A stretch of 64,000 bases of DNA from Lysobacter sp. ISL-50 (GTDB lineage: Bacteria > Pseudomonadota > Gammaproteobacteria > Xanthomonadales > Xanthomonadaceae): assembly GCF_018612875.1 (NCBI RefSeq), contig NZ_JAGGRI010000010.1:120395-184394 (forward strand), in the 5' to 3' direction. Under the pieces are notes generated by a model, which searched no databases, was not told the origin of the DNA, and saw nothing but the letters and a program-made list of their open reading frames with translations. Within the stretch, counting starts at the first letter, position 1, and each line of letters starts with the position of its first letter. Shown piece by piece: positions 26,302 through 34,918 of the stretch. The position numbers and the translations under genes are program-made.

Positions 26302-26523
26302 GTCTGCGGCCGCCTTCCAACGCAAGCCAGAGCGGGAGAAAGAGGCGCTTCCTCTTTCCCCGCAGGCGCCATCGGATGTTTCCCCATCCTCCGCCGCTGC
26401 TGCGGCTACCGGGACCGCCGATGCGGGCGGACCGTGCCTCGCGTCCCGACGAAAAGCGCCCGGTGAGTGATCCCCTTCTCACGATCGCCCCGGTCAAATT
26501 AATGCGGCACCGCACACACCAAC

Positions 26524-26551
26524 AAAAAAGCCCGGACATGCCGGGCTTTTT
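26524..26551 (-). terminator. Duplicated copy of the pilU terminator
   Basis: AAAAAA-GCCCGG-ACATG-CCGGGC-TTTTT, the same hairpin as at 29065-29092, together with its flanks. It belongs to the duplicated pilU tail. Confidence 0.85.
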
Positions 26552-26572
26552 CTGTCTGAACGGACTGAAGAC

Positions 26573-26965
26573 TTACCGAACCTCAGCCACCTCAACCCCA
26601 TCCAACCCCTGCGACAAGGTCCGCGCATCGCCGTCCTGCGCCAGCTTGATGCGCAACCGCGCCTCGTTCTGCGAGTGGCATAACGTTAGCGCGTCCTTCG
26701 TAGCTGATCTCGCCGGCCCGATACGGCTCGAACATGGCCTGGTCGAAGGTCTTCATGCCGAGCTGCACGGAATCCTTCATCAGTTCCTTGAGCTTGTGGA
26801 TCTCGCCGTCGCGGATGTAGTCCTGCGCCAGCGGGGTGCCGAGCAGGATCTCCATCGCCACGCGGCGGCCCTTGCCGTCGGAGGTCGGGATCAGCTGCTG
26901 AGCGACCACGCCCTAGCCGTCCAGCGACAAGTCCATCAGCAACGGGTTGCGGCGCTCTCCGAGGC
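26573..26965 (-). pseudogene. Decayed duplicate of the pilU 3' end
   Basis: The minus strand encodes a recognisable copy of the last ~130 codons of PilU (L-I-P-T-x-D-G-K-G-R-R-V-A-M-E-I-L-L-G and E-L-M-K-D-S-V-Q-L-G). An in-frame TAG interrupts it at the N-L-K-G-V-V-A position, and a frameshift near 26685 scrambles the C-terminus. Homology stops near 26965, where intact pilU continues upstream. The stop codon and terminator downstream are also duplicated. It cannot make a working ATPase; it is a scar of duplication or insertion. Confidence 0.9.
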
Positions 26966-27095
26966 AGCCATCGAGGCACTAGGGTCCGCCCCAGGTGTAT
27001 TCATCCGGATCGGGTTGTTACGGTGCGATTGCTGAAAACGCTTTCATCCGGGGACCGCTAACCAAGGCCGCATCCAAGGATCAAGGAGCACTCTC

Positions 27096-28025
27096 ATGGC
27101 AGACGCAAGTTCCGGCGTATCGGGCTCTTCGCAGAACTCCTCGCAGAATTCCGCCGCTTCCGCGCAGCAGAGCCAGGCCGCCGCCGAAACCACCGAAGCG
27201 CAGTTGGCCGGCGCCACTGCCGTCAACGCCCCCGCCACGCCCGCGATCGATACGGTCACAGCCGCCCCCGTAGACCTGAGCGTCTCGGTCAGCGCGCTCG
27301 CGCAGCTCAACACCATGACCGTAAGCACGCCGGCCCTGGACTTCTCGCTACCGGCGACACTGGGCGGCGTTCCGACCGCCACCTACGCCGACATCGCGCT
27401 GTCCGCGCCGCCGACGCCGGTCACGACGCCCGCCGTCGAAGAATTCAACGCCTTCTCGCCGACCTTCAGCATCGACGGCTTCAACGCCGCCGACATCGAC
27501 AACACCGACATCGCCAATGTCGGCGTCAACCTCGGCGTGAGCTACACCGGCGACGTCAACGCCACCTTGAACGCGCGCATGGGCCTGACCTCTCCGCCGG
27601 GCGTGACCGTGAGCGGAAGCATCGGCTTCAACAACGGCTTCGACACCCTGGACCTAAGCGCCACCGCCGGCCCCTTCGGCACCGCCGCCGCCCCCAACTA
27701 CGGCGCGACGGTCAAAGGCAGCCTGGACCTCGGCAACCTCAACGCCTTCGACTTCGCCGGCACCGCGAACTTCAACACCGCGCAGGGTTTTCAGAACGGC
27801 AACGTCAGCTTGGGGTTGACGCGCAACTTCTCCGAGAACCTCAGCGGCTACACGCGCGGCACTGTGGGATTTGATCGGGAAGGAGTGAATAGCGTGACCG
27901 GGGAGGTTGGGCTGAATTACAACGAGAACGGAACGAGCTTCAGCCTGACCGGGCGCGGCAGCGTCGACACGCGAACCGGGGATACGACCGGTTATGTCGG
28001 AGGACGGCTGGGAATCAAGTTCTGA
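27096..28025 (+). CDS. Beta-rich repetitive protein, no signal peptide
   Basis: 309 residues with AAGGAG before the ATG. Residues 1-45 are Ser/Gln/Ala-rich and disordered, without a Sec signal. From about 135 onward the chain alternates polar and hydrophobic residues in strand-turn-strand units (V-G-V-N-L-G-V-S-Y, S-G-S-I-G-F-N-N-G, G-E-V-G-L-N-Y-N-E-N-G) and ends G-Y-V-G-G-R-L-G-I-K-F. That terminal Phe pattern is like an outer-membrane beta-barrel signal. I do not recognise the family. It lies inside the segment bordered by the pilU duplication and has its own terminator. Confidence 0.7.
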   Translation: MADASSGVSGSSQNSSQNSAASAQQSQAAAETTEAQLAGATAVNAPATPAIDTVTAAPVDLSVSVSALAQLNTMTVSTPALDFSLPATLGGVPTATYADIALSAPPTPVTTPAVEEFNAFSPTFSIDGFNAADIDNTDIANVGVNLGVSYTGDVNATLNARMGLTSPPGVTVSGSIGFNNGFDTLDLSATAGPFGTAAAPNYGATVKGSLDLGNLNAFDFAGTANFNTAQGFQNGNVSLGLTRNFSENLSGYTRGTVGFDREGVNSVTGEVGLNYNENGTSFSLTGRGSVDTRTGDTTGYVGGRLGIKF

Positions 28026-28056
28026 ACCGGTGAATCGAATTTCCGCTGAAGCCCCA

Positions 28057-28087
28057 CGAAAAAGCCGACGGATCGTCGGCTTTTTCG
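28057..28087 (+). terminator. Rho-independent terminator
   Basis: CGAAAAAGCCGACG, loop GAT, CGTCGGCTTTTTCG. Perfect arms with A and T tracts, so it can act in both directions: for the beta-rich gene and for the minus-strand lipoprotein ahead. Confidence 0.92.
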
Positions 28088-28122
28088 TAAGCGATGGCCA
28101 TAAACACTGATCAGAGGGCTTA

Positions 28123-28467
28123 TTAAAACCCATCGATGACTCGATTCAGATTGCCCGATTCGTCATAGCTATAGAATTTTTCGTCTCCCATCCTGCTTGC
28201 GCAGCCTTTGTCGACTATGAAAACCCGCGTTGCAGCTACCGACCATCCATTCTGAGTCTTAGCCACGACGTAATCACACCCCACTGGAGATCCCGCGCAG
28301 AACGTTTTGGAATCAGCCGCTGCCTTCTTAACAATGGCTAAAGCATCGCGCTCTGACCCAGGTGGAGAGATTTGTCCGCCGCACTCAATCTTTGCCGATG
28401 AGCAGCCAGTGGCACCCCCAAGCAGCAGCAACGCGCATACATAGCACCATCGCCTACGTTTACTCAT
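28123..28467 (-). CDS. Small lipoprotein, unknown
   Basis: 114 residues from the ATG at 28467, which has AAGGA nine bases upstream; an in-frame ATG seven codons earlier has no such site. The signal M-S-K-R-R-R-W ends in a lipobox G-A-T-G-C. The mature part carries five further cysteines and a C-terminal Y-S-Y-D-E-S-G-N-L-N-R-V-I motif like a single YD-type strand pair. Codon use is more AT-rich than the chromosome. Size, lipidation and location near a toxin gene recall effector-immunity lipoproteins, but that is speculation. Confidence 0.7.
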   Translation of the reverse strand: MSKRRRWCYVCALLLLGGATGCSSAKIECGGQISPPGSERDALAIVKKAAADSKTFCAGSPVGCDYVVAKTQNGWSVAATRVFIVDKGCASRMGDEKFYSYDESGNLNRVIDGF

Positions 28468-28570
28468 AGCCGGGAATCCTTGGGACATGTTCCATTACAA
28501 ACAGCACTTTAACTTCGGACACTCTTCGCACCGATTTCAACTTAGCGGGCAAAGGCAGTGCCACGCGGAC

Positions 28571-28918
28571 TTATTCCGGCCGAACCAAGTGCATTTTATT
28601 GAGATGATCTCTGTCAATCTCCACAAACCAAAGTCTGGGCATCTCTGAACGCGCTGTCGTTGCCTCGATCGGAACAACCATCCTCTCCTGACATACGGAT
28701 ACAGTACCGACCGTTATTGAGTCGATCTCACTCTCTACCGTTTTCATGAAGTAGGACTCGGCAGTTTTAGCCGCCATCTTCTCTGCTGCATTACTCGCCA
28801 ACCTGCAATTCGGCAGAGCACGGGCCGACTCCAGCATTGAATCCGGCGACCGATTGCAACAAGCCAAGGAGGCTACAGAGAGCGGTATCGCTACAATCCA
28901 CACGTATCGCATTTCCAT
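28571..28918 (-). CDS. Small lipoprotein, unknown
   Basis: 115 residues; the ATG two codons later (28912) fits the GAAGGG site equally well. The signal is short, with lipobox S-L-A-C-C at about 17-21. The mature part (about 95 residues) is mixed alpha/beta with two more cysteines and no family I recognise. It is AT-rich like its neighbour and transcribed in the same direction, 103 bases upstream of it. Confidence 0.65.
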   Translation of the reverse strand: MEMRYVWIVAIPLSVASLACCNRSPDSMLESARALPNCRLASNAAEKMAAKTAESYFMKTVESEIDSITVGTVSVCQERMVVPIEATTARSEMPRLWFVEIDRDHLNKMHLVRPE

Positions 28919-29064
28919 CCCTTCAGATAGTAATCAGCTCCGTGTGCAGGCAGATTAGGCTGAATCACAGCGAAAACCACATTAGTGCCGGGTTACCGGA
29001 CACGGCAGATGGGCGCGTTGGCGACGACTGGCCACATTAATGCCCCACCGCAAACCACACCAAC

Positions 29065-29092
29065 AAAAAAGCCCGGACATGCCGGGCTTTTT
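29065..29092 (-). terminator. pilU terminator
   Basis: Stem GCCCGG/CCGGGC with loop ACATG flanked by A6 and T5, just downstream of the pilU stop on the minus strand. Repeated at 26524. Confidence 0.92.
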
Positions 29093-29113
29093 CTGTCTGA
29101 ACGCGCTGAAGAT

Positions 29114-30280
29114 TTACCGCACCTCAGCCACCTCAACCCCATCCAACCCTTGCGACAAGGTCCGCGCATCGCCGCCCTGCGCGAGCTTGATGCGCAAGCG
29201 CACTTCGTTCTGCGAGTCGGCATATCGCAGCGCGTCTTCGTAGCTGATCTCGCCGGCCTGGTACAGCTCGAACAGGGCCTGGTCGAAGGTCTTCATGCCG
29301 AGCTGCACGGAGTCCTTCATCAGTTCCTTGAGCTTGTGGATCTCGCCGTCGCGGATGTAGTCCTGCGCCAGCGGGGTGCCGAGCAGGATTTCCATCGCCA
29401 CGCGACGGCCCTTGCCGTCGGGGGTCGGGATCAGCTGCTGGGCGACCACGCCCTTGAGGTTCAGCGACAAGTCCATCAGCAACTGGTTGCGGCGCTCTTC
29501 GGGGAAGAAGTTGATCATGCGGTCCATCGCCTGGTTGGCGTTGTTGGCATGCAGGGTGCATAGCACCAGGTGGCCGGTTTCGGCGAAGGCGATGGCGTGG
29601 TCCATGCCTTCGCGGGTGCGGATTTCGCCGATCATGATCACGTCCGGCGCCTGGCGCAGGGTGTTCTTGAGCGCGGCTTCCCAGCTGTCGGTGTCGATGC
29701 CGACTTCGCGCTGGGTGATGATGCAGCCCTCGTGGCGATGGACGAATTCGATCGGGTCTTCGATGGTGATGATGTGGCCGGTCGAATTCAGGTTGCGGTA
29801 GCCGATCATCGCCGCCAGCGAGGTCGATTTACCGGTGCCCGTGGCGCCGACGAACAGGATGATGCCGCGCTTGGTCATCGCCAGCGTCTTGATGATCGGC
29901 GGCAGGTTCAGCTCTTCGACGGTCGGGATCTTGGTCTCGATCCGGCGCAGCACCATGCCGACCTGATTGCGCTGGTAGAAGCAGCTCACGCGGAAGCGGC
30001 CGATGCCGGTCACGCCGATGGCGAAGTTGCATTCGTGGGTCTTTTCGAACTCTTCGCGCTGCTGCGGGTTCATCACGTTGAGCACGAGATCGCGACTTTG
30101 TTGCGGCGTCAGCGGGTTCTGCGTGATCGGGCTGATCTTGCCGTGGACCTTCATCGACGGGGGCATGCCCGAGGTGATGAACAAGTCCGAGGCGCGCTGG
30201 TGCGCCATCAGCTTGAGGAAGGAAGTGAAGTCGATCGCACCGGAGGCGGTGGTCGGGTTGGTCGGGGCCGGGTTGTTCAT
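29114..30280 (-). CDS. pilU: PilU, type IV pilus retraction ATPase paralogue
   Basis: 388 residues. N-terminal PAS-like domain, then Walker A G-A-T-G-T-G-K-S, Asp box I-T-I-E-D-P-I-E-F, Walker B V-I-M-I-G-E-I-R and His box (A-E-T-G-H-L-V-L-C-T-L-H-A-N). The D-S-W-E-A-A-L-K-N-T segment and longer C-terminus separate PilU from PilT. It helps PilT pull back type IV pili under load (twitching, DNA uptake). It lies 119 bases after pilT on the same strand. A damaged copy of its last third lies 2.5 kb away. Confidence 0.95.
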   Translation of the reverse strand: MNNPAPTNPTTASGAIDFTSFLKLMAHQRASDLFITSGMPPSMKVHGKISPITQNPLTPQQSRDLVLNVMNPQQREEFEKTHECNFAIGVTGIGRFRVSCFYQRNQVGMVLRRIETKIPTVEELNLPPIIKTLAMTKRGIILFVGATGTGKSTSLAAMIGYRNLNSTGHIITIEDPIEFVHRHEGCIITQREVGIDTDSWEAALKNTLRQAPDVIMIGEIRTREGMDHAIAFAETGHLVLCTLHANNANQAMDRMINFFPEERRNQLLMDLSLNLKGVVAQQLIPTPDGKGRRVAMEILLGTPLAQDYIRDGEIHKLKELMKDSVQLGMKTFDQALFELYQAGEISYEDALRYADSQNEVRLRIKLAQGGDARTLSQGLDGVEVAEVR

Positions 30281-30399
30281 GGGCTACCTCCTCGGGAGGT
30301 TTAAAGCGGCGATGTAGTAGCCGGGGGATGTGGTGCGCAAACGCGTTGCTGCGGCGGGAACGGACCAGCGGCGCGGACAGTCGCGCCGCCGGCGGTCGG

Positions 30400-31437
30400 T
30401 CATTCGAACAGTCGCTTGTCCTTGGCGTATTCGCGCGCCTGCGGACGCAGGATCATGCCGCGCTTGACCAGGTCCTGCAGATGCTGGTCCAGGGTCATCA
30501 TGCCGTGGGCCTGACCGGTCTGGATCGACGAATACATCTGCGCGACCTTGTCTTCGCGGATCAGGTTACGGATGGCCGGGATGCCGACCATGATTTCCCA
30601 GGCCGCGGTACGGCCGCCGCCGACCTTCTTCAGCAGCGCCTGCGAGATCACCGCGCGCAACGACTCCGACAGCATCGAGCGCACCATCGGCTTTTCGCCG
30701 GAGGGGAACACATCGATGATTCGGTCCACGGTCTTGGCCGCCGAGGAGGTGTGCAGGGTGCCGAACACCAGGTGGCCGGTTTCCGCCGCGGTCAGCGCCA
30801 GGCGGATGGTTTCCAGGTCGCGCAACTCGCCGACCAGGATGTAGTCGGGGTCTTCGCGCAGGGCCGAGCGCAGGGCCTCGTTGAAGCCGTGCGTGTCGCG
30901 ATGCACTTCGCGTTGGTTGATCAGGCACTTCTGCGAGGTGTGCACGAATTCGATCGGGTCTTCGACCGAGAGAATGTGCGCGTACTCGTTCTTGTTGATG
31001 TGATCGATCATCGCCGCGAGCGTGGTCGATTTGCCCGAGCCGGTCGGGCCGGTCACCAGGATCAGGCCCTGCGGCTGTTCGATGAGCTGGCGGAAGATCG
31101 GCGGGCAGCCCAGGTCTTCCAGCGACAGCACTTCGGACGGAATGGTACGGAACACGGCGCCGGCGCCGCGGTTCTGGTTGAAGGCGTTGACGCGGAAACG
31201 CGCCAGGCCGGGGATCTCGAATGAGAAGTCGACCTCGAGGAATTCTTCGAAGTCGCGCCGCTGCTTGTCCGACATGATGTCGTAGACCAGCGCGTGGACC
31301 TGCTTGTGGTCCAGGGCCGGGATGTTGATCCGGCGCACGTCGCCATCGACGCGGATCATCGGCGGCAGGCCCGCCGAAAGATGCAAGTCGGATGCTTTGT
31401 TCTTAACCGAGAACGCCAAAAGTTCGGCGATGTCCAT
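30400..31437 (-). CDS. pilT: PilT, type IV pilus retraction ATPase
   Basis: 345 residues from M-D-I-A-E-L-L-A-F at 31437 (the frame opens five codons earlier). Walker A G-P-T-G-S-G-K-S-T, Asp box S-V-E-D-P-I-E-F-V-H, Walker B I-L-V-G-E-L-R-D, His box H-L-V-F-G-T-L-H-T-S-S-A-A-K-T. The AIRNLIRE motif needed for retraction appears as P-A-I-R-N-L-I-R-E-D-K. It forms the hexameric motor depolymerising pili. Divergent from yggS, and followed by pilU. Confidence 0.97.
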   Translation of the reverse strand: MDIAELLAFSVKNKASDLHLSAGLPPMIRVDGDVRRINIPALDHKQVHALVYDIMSDKQRRDFEEFLEVDFSFEIPGLARFRVNAFNQNRGAGAVFRTIPSEVLSLEDLGCPPIFRQLIEQPQGLILVTGPTGSGKSTTLAAMIDHINKNEYAHILSVEDPIEFVHTSQKCLINQREVHRDTHGFNEALRSALREDPDYILVGELRDLETIRLALTAAETGHLVFGTLHTSSAAKTVDRIIDVFPSGEKPMVRSMLSESLRAVISQALLKKVGGGRTAAWEIMVGIPAIRNLIREDKVAQMYSSIQTGQAHGMMTLDQHLQDLVKRGMILRPQAREYAKDKRLFE

Positions 31438-31613
31438 GCGTGCTCCCCGCACTGCAGGGACCCGTAATCCGGGTCCGTGAAAAGCCAGCCACTAGGGCCC
31501 AGCCGCTTTGTGGTCAGATGCAACTCTAAGCTGGAACCAAACCACCCCCAAGAGGCAGTATAGCCCCCGGACGGCACGCCCGATCCAGCCCCCTCATCAC
31601 AGGATTCCCCCAC

Positions 31614-32324
31614 GTGCACGAGCACGTCTTGCACGACATCTTGCATCAGTTGCAGCGCGCGGCGCATGACGCCGGCAGGCCGGTTCCTCGATTGCTTGCG
31701 GTCAGTAAGACCCAAGATGAGACCTCGGTCGCGAATCTGGCTTTACAGGGTCAGACGGCGTTCGGCGAGAACTACGTCCAGGAGGCGGTGGCCAAGCACG
31801 CGGCGATGGCGTCCACGGCGGCGGCCGGGCGGGCACTGGAGTGGCATCTGATCGGTCATCTGCAATCCAACAAGGCCGCCGACGCGGCGGCGCTGTTCGA
31901 CTGGGTGCAGACCGTGGACCGGCCCAAGCTGGCGGCAGCGCTGGCGCGGCATCGCGCGGCGCGGCCGGCGCTGGCGCCGTTGAACGTGCTGATCCAGGTC
32001 AATATCGACGATGAGGCCAGCAAGCACGGCTGCGCCCCCGCCGAGGTGCCGGCGCTGGCGGCGGCGATCGCGGCCGAGGCTTCGTTGCGGCTGCGCGGGG
32101 TGATGGTGATCCCGACGCCGCATGCCGACCCGGAGCTGCGGCGTCCTGCGTTCCGCGATGCCAAGGCGCTGTTCGATGCGCTGGCGGCGCGGTACGGGGT
32201 TGGGGTGGATACCTTGTCGATGGGGATGAGCGACGACTATCCGGTGGCTGTTAGCGAGGGGGCGACGATGGTGCGGATCGGGACGGCGTTGTTCGGGGCG
32301 CGGGGTAAAGCGGCTGGGGGCTGA
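31614..32324 (+). CDS. YggS/PLPBP family PLP homeostasis protein
   Basis: 236 residues from a GTG. The PLP lysine is K32 in L-L-A-V-S-K-T-Q. Further marks are F-G-E-N-Y-V-Q-E, W-H-L-I-G-H-L-Q-S-N-K and the C-terminal S-M-G-M-S-D-D-Y with V-R-I-G-T-A-L-F-G. It binds pyridoxal phosphate without a catalytic cycle and buffers PLP and amino-acid pools. Divergent from pilT and upstream of proC, the arrangement seen in Pseudomonas. Confidence 0.95.
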   Translation: MHEHVLHDILHQLQRAAHDAGRPVPRLLAVSKTQDETSVANLALQGQTAFGENYVQEAVAKHAAMASTAAAGRALEWHLIGHLQSNKAADAAALFDWVQTVDRPKLAAALARHRAARPALAPLNVLIQVNIDDEASKHGCAPAEVPALAAAIAAEASLRLRGVMVIPTPHADPELRRPAFRDAKALFDALAARYGVGVDTLSMGMSDDYPVAVSEGATMVRIGTALFGARGKAAGG

Positions 32325-32335
32325 CGTTCGCCCCT

Positions 32336-32476
32336 TTTAGAATTCGCTCCCTTTGAAAAAGGGGGCTGGCGGCTGCGGCGGGTGGTGCTCTGCGTGGTGG
32401 CTGCGCCGGGGGATTTGCTTCTTCTCAAGCTAAGAGCAAATCCCCCCTACCCCCCTTTTTCAAAGGGGGGAACAGC
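32336..32476. repeat. Family A REPIN-like doublet
   Basis: Left arm CCCTTTGAAAAAGGGGG near 32350 and right arm AGCAAATCCCCCCTACCCCCCTTTTTCAAAGGGGGG near 32434-32468, in opposite orientation. A smaller CTTCTCAAGCTAAGAG palindrome lies between. It fills the yggS-proC gap. Confidence 0.85.
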
Positions 32477-32578
32477 CACGAGAGCTGGAACTAGCGAGGC
32501 ACATTGCCGCCACCCGTCGAAGCGCACGTCAGCGCAGCGATTGTTATCCTGCGTGAGTTTCAACCCGCCAGGTCGCAC

Positions 32579-33415
32579 ATGTCCGAATCCACCGCACTTC
32601 CTTCCGGCCCGGTCGCCTTCATCGGCGGCGGCAACATGGCGCGCAGCCTGATCGGCGGCCTGGTCGCGCGCGGTTTCGCGCCCGCCAAGATCCGCGTGGC
32701 CGAGCCGGTCGAGGCCTTGCGCACTGACCTGCAGCGCGATTTCGGCGTGGCCTGCTTCGACAACGCGCAAGCGGCGGCCGAGGGCGCGGCGCTGTGGCTG
32801 CTGGCGGTCAAGCCGCAGGTGATGCGCGAGGTCTGCGCTGCCCTGGCCGCGCAGGCGCGCGCGCAGCGGCCGCTGGCGATTTCCATCGCCGCCGGCATCA
32901 CCGCCGGACAACTCGACCGCTGGCTCGGCGGCGAGGTCGCGGTGGTGCGGGCGATGCCCAATACGCCGGCGCTGCTCGGCGCCGGCATCACCGGTCTGTA
33001 CGCCAACGCCGCCGCAAAGTCGCGATTCGAACAGGCCGCCGGCCTGCTCGCCGCGGTCGGCCCGACCGTGCGCATCGACGATGAGGCGCAGATGGACGCG
33101 GTCACGGCGGTGTCCGGCAGCGGCCCGGCCTATGTGTTCCTGCTCGCCGAAGCCATGCAGCAGGCCGGCGTGGCGCAGGGCCTGAGCGCGGAAGCGGCGC
33201 GCGCGTTGGTCCAGCAGACGCTGTTCGGCGCGGCGACCATGCTCACCCGCAGCGAAGAACCGGCCGAGGTGCTGCGCGCGCGCGTGACTTCGCCCGGCGG
33301 CACCACCCAGGCCGCGATCGAAACCTTCGAAGCCGGCGGCTTCCGTGCCCTGGTCGATCGCGCGATCGCCGCGGCGACCGAGCGCGGCCGGCAATTGTCG
33401 GCGGCGAACGAATGA
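32579..33415 (+). CDS. proC: Pyrroline-5-carboxylate reductase
   Basis: 278 residues from the ATG at 32579, giving the normal length; the longer frame starts in the repeat region. Rossmann motif F-I-G-G-G-N-M-A-R-S at about 12-21, L-A-V-K-P-Q, V-R-A-M-P-N-T-P-A, and the C-terminal V-S-G-S-G-P-A-Y-V-F and T-S-P-G-G-T-T signature. It catalyses the last step of proline synthesis. Overlaps the next gene by four bases (ATGA). Confidence 0.96.
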   Translation: MSESTALPSGPVAFIGGGNMARSLIGGLVARGFAPAKIRVAEPVEALRTDLQRDFGVACFDNAQAAAEGAALWLLAVKPQVMREVCAALAAQARAQRPLAISIAAGITAGQLDRWLGGEVAVVRAMPNTPALLGAGITGLYANAAAKSRFEQAAGLLAAVGPTVRIDDEAQMDAVTAVSGSGPAYVFLLAEAMQQAGVAQGLSAEAARALVQQTLFGAATMLTRSEEPAEVLRARVTSPGGTTQAAIETFEAGGFRALVDRAIAAATERGRQLSAANE

Positions 33416-33888
33416 CGACGCACCGCCGCCTGCTGGCATCGATGCTGTGCGCAGGCGCGCTGCTGAGCGGCTGCGGACGCGAAGCCTCGACGCCGTCGCC
33501 ACAGGGCGGCCACACCGCCAGCAACGAAGCGGTGCGCGTCGGCGATGTGGTCATGAACATCAGCGCGATCCAGACCGACAAACTGCCGGCGCAGATCGTG
33601 CAACGCTACGGCGCCGAGCGTAACGCGCGCACCGTGCTGATCGTCGTCGCCACGCGTTTCGGCGAGGATGCCGCCGCCACGTCGGTGCCCCTGGACAAGG
33701 TGCAGGTGGTCGTCACCGATCTGCTCGGCCGTAAGCAGGAGATCGCGATGCGCGAAGTGCGCGACGGCGACTCGATCGATTACGTCGGCACGGCCACGGT
33801 ATCGCCGCCGGATACCCTGCGTTTCCAGGTCAAGGCATCGAACAGCCACGGCATCTATCCGGCGCAGTTCAACCGGGATTTCTTCTAA
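33412..33888 (+). CDS. DUF4426 lipoprotein
   Basis: 158 residues. Signal with lipobox L-L-S-G-C at about 18-22. The mature part has a beta-sandwich-like pattern and the D-x-x-M-N-I-S-A-I-Q start and Y-P-A-Q-F-N-R-D-F-F end typical of DUF4426. Function unknown; the family is commonly found behind proC/yggT. It is translationally coupled to proC. Confidence 0.85.
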   Translation: MTTHRRLLASMLCAGALLSGCGREASTPSPQGGHTASNEAVRVGDVVMNISAIQTDKLPAQIVQRYGAERNARTVLIVVATRFGEDAAATSVPLDKVQVVVTDLLGRKQEIAMREVRDGDSIDYVGTATVSPPDTLRFQVKASNSHGIYPAQFNRDFF

Positions 33889-33919
33889 GGGCCGTTCGCA
33901 ACGCGACGCCGCCCCGGGC

Positions 33920-34915
33920 TCACTCCCCCGGCAGCTTTCCGTTACGCGTCAACGCATCCACCCGCCGTTGTTCGTTGGCGTCGAAGCGCGCGAGCAGCGC
34001 GTCCAGCCGCTGCTGACGCTGCCTCTGGTTGAGCGCGTTGTCGGCGAGCACGCTCTGGCGCTGCGCGGCATAACTGCGCAGCCGCAGTTGCCATTGCGCG
34101 CGGCGCTGATCCAGTTCGCTCAGGCGCTGCGCGGCCTGCGCGCCGAATTGCGCTTCGCGCTCGGCATAACGGGTGGCGGCATCGACGCCGGCGAGTTCGA
34201 ATTCGCGGTTCTGCCGCAGCGCCGCGTCCAACTGCGCCGCCTGCGGCGTCGCATCGCCCGACATGGCGTTGAGCTCGGCCAGGCGCCGGTTGCGTTCGGC
34301 CTCGCTCAAGCCGCGCTCGGCCAACAGTTTGCTGCGCGCGTCGGCCAGTTCGAAGGCGCGCTCTTCTTCCGCGTACCAGGCATCGGCGAGGGCCTCGCCC
34401 AGGCGTTCGCGACGCAGCGAGCGCACTCGCGCGAAGGTGCGCTCGCGGTCGTCGCCGGCCTGCGCCAGCGTCACCGAATCGTGTTCCAGCAGCAGATACG
34501 CATCGAACCACGCCAGCACCGTCGCCAACGCCGGCGGCGCCAATCGCGATTGCAGATGTTCGAGCAAGGCCGAGCGGATCGCTTCGGGCGACTGCTCGCC
34601 GCTGCGGCTCAGGAAATAATCGAACAAACGGCGCAGTTCGCGATCCGGAATCGGCTGGCCTTGCGCGTCCAGACGCACCGCGCCGTCCACGTCGGTATCG
34701 CGCAGCGAGTCGCCTGCGGCGACGACGACCGGATCGGCGCTGGGGCTGCGCTCGCCGCTCAGGTCGGGATCGGAAATGCGTCCCGCCGGCCCGCTGCTGA
34801 CCACCGGCGCCGCCCACAGCCGCGGCGTTTCGAACCAATACCCGACCGTGAAGATTCCCGCGATCGCCAGCACCGCGGCGCAAGCCATCGCGATGATCGA
34901 TGCGGCCGAGCGCAT
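33920..34915 (-). CDS. Lipase-specific foldase (Lif)
   Basis: 331 residues. One N-terminal transmembrane anchor (about 5-28), a variable Ala/Pro region, then the foldase signature R-R-L-F-D-Y-F-L-S-R-S-G-E. Long charged helices fill the rest. Lif proteins stay in the inner membrane and fold one cognate secreted lipase in the periplasm. The gene starts three bases after the lipase stop, the usual lipA-lif order. The helical domain is of normal size. Confidence 0.93.
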   Translation of the reverse strand: MRSAASIIAMACAAVLAIAGIFTVGYWFETPRLWAAPVVSSGPAGRISDPDLSGERSPSADPVVVAAGDSLRDTDVDGAVRLDAQGQPIPDRELRRLFDYFLSRSGEQSPEAIRSALLEHLQSRLAPPALATVLAWFDAYLLLEHDSVTLAQAGDDRERTFARVRSLRRERLGEALADAWYAEEERAFELADARSKLLAERGLSEAERNRRLAELNAMSGDATPQAAQLDAALRQNREFELAGVDAATRYAEREAQFGAQAAQRLSELDQRRAQWQLRLRSYAAQRQSVLADNALNQRQRQQRLDALLARFDANEQRRVDALTRNGKLPGE

Positions 34916-34918
34916 GGC

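Noticed and set aside
26302..26520. Short frames between the immunity gene and the pilU scar
   Set aside because: Out-of-frame extensions rich in Pro, Ser and Arg with no homology. I see nothing supportable in this 220-base stretch.
26592..26909. Small PilU-like gene
   Set aside because: It is part of a damaged duplicate with an upstream in-frame stop and a frameshifted end, so I call it a pseudogene.
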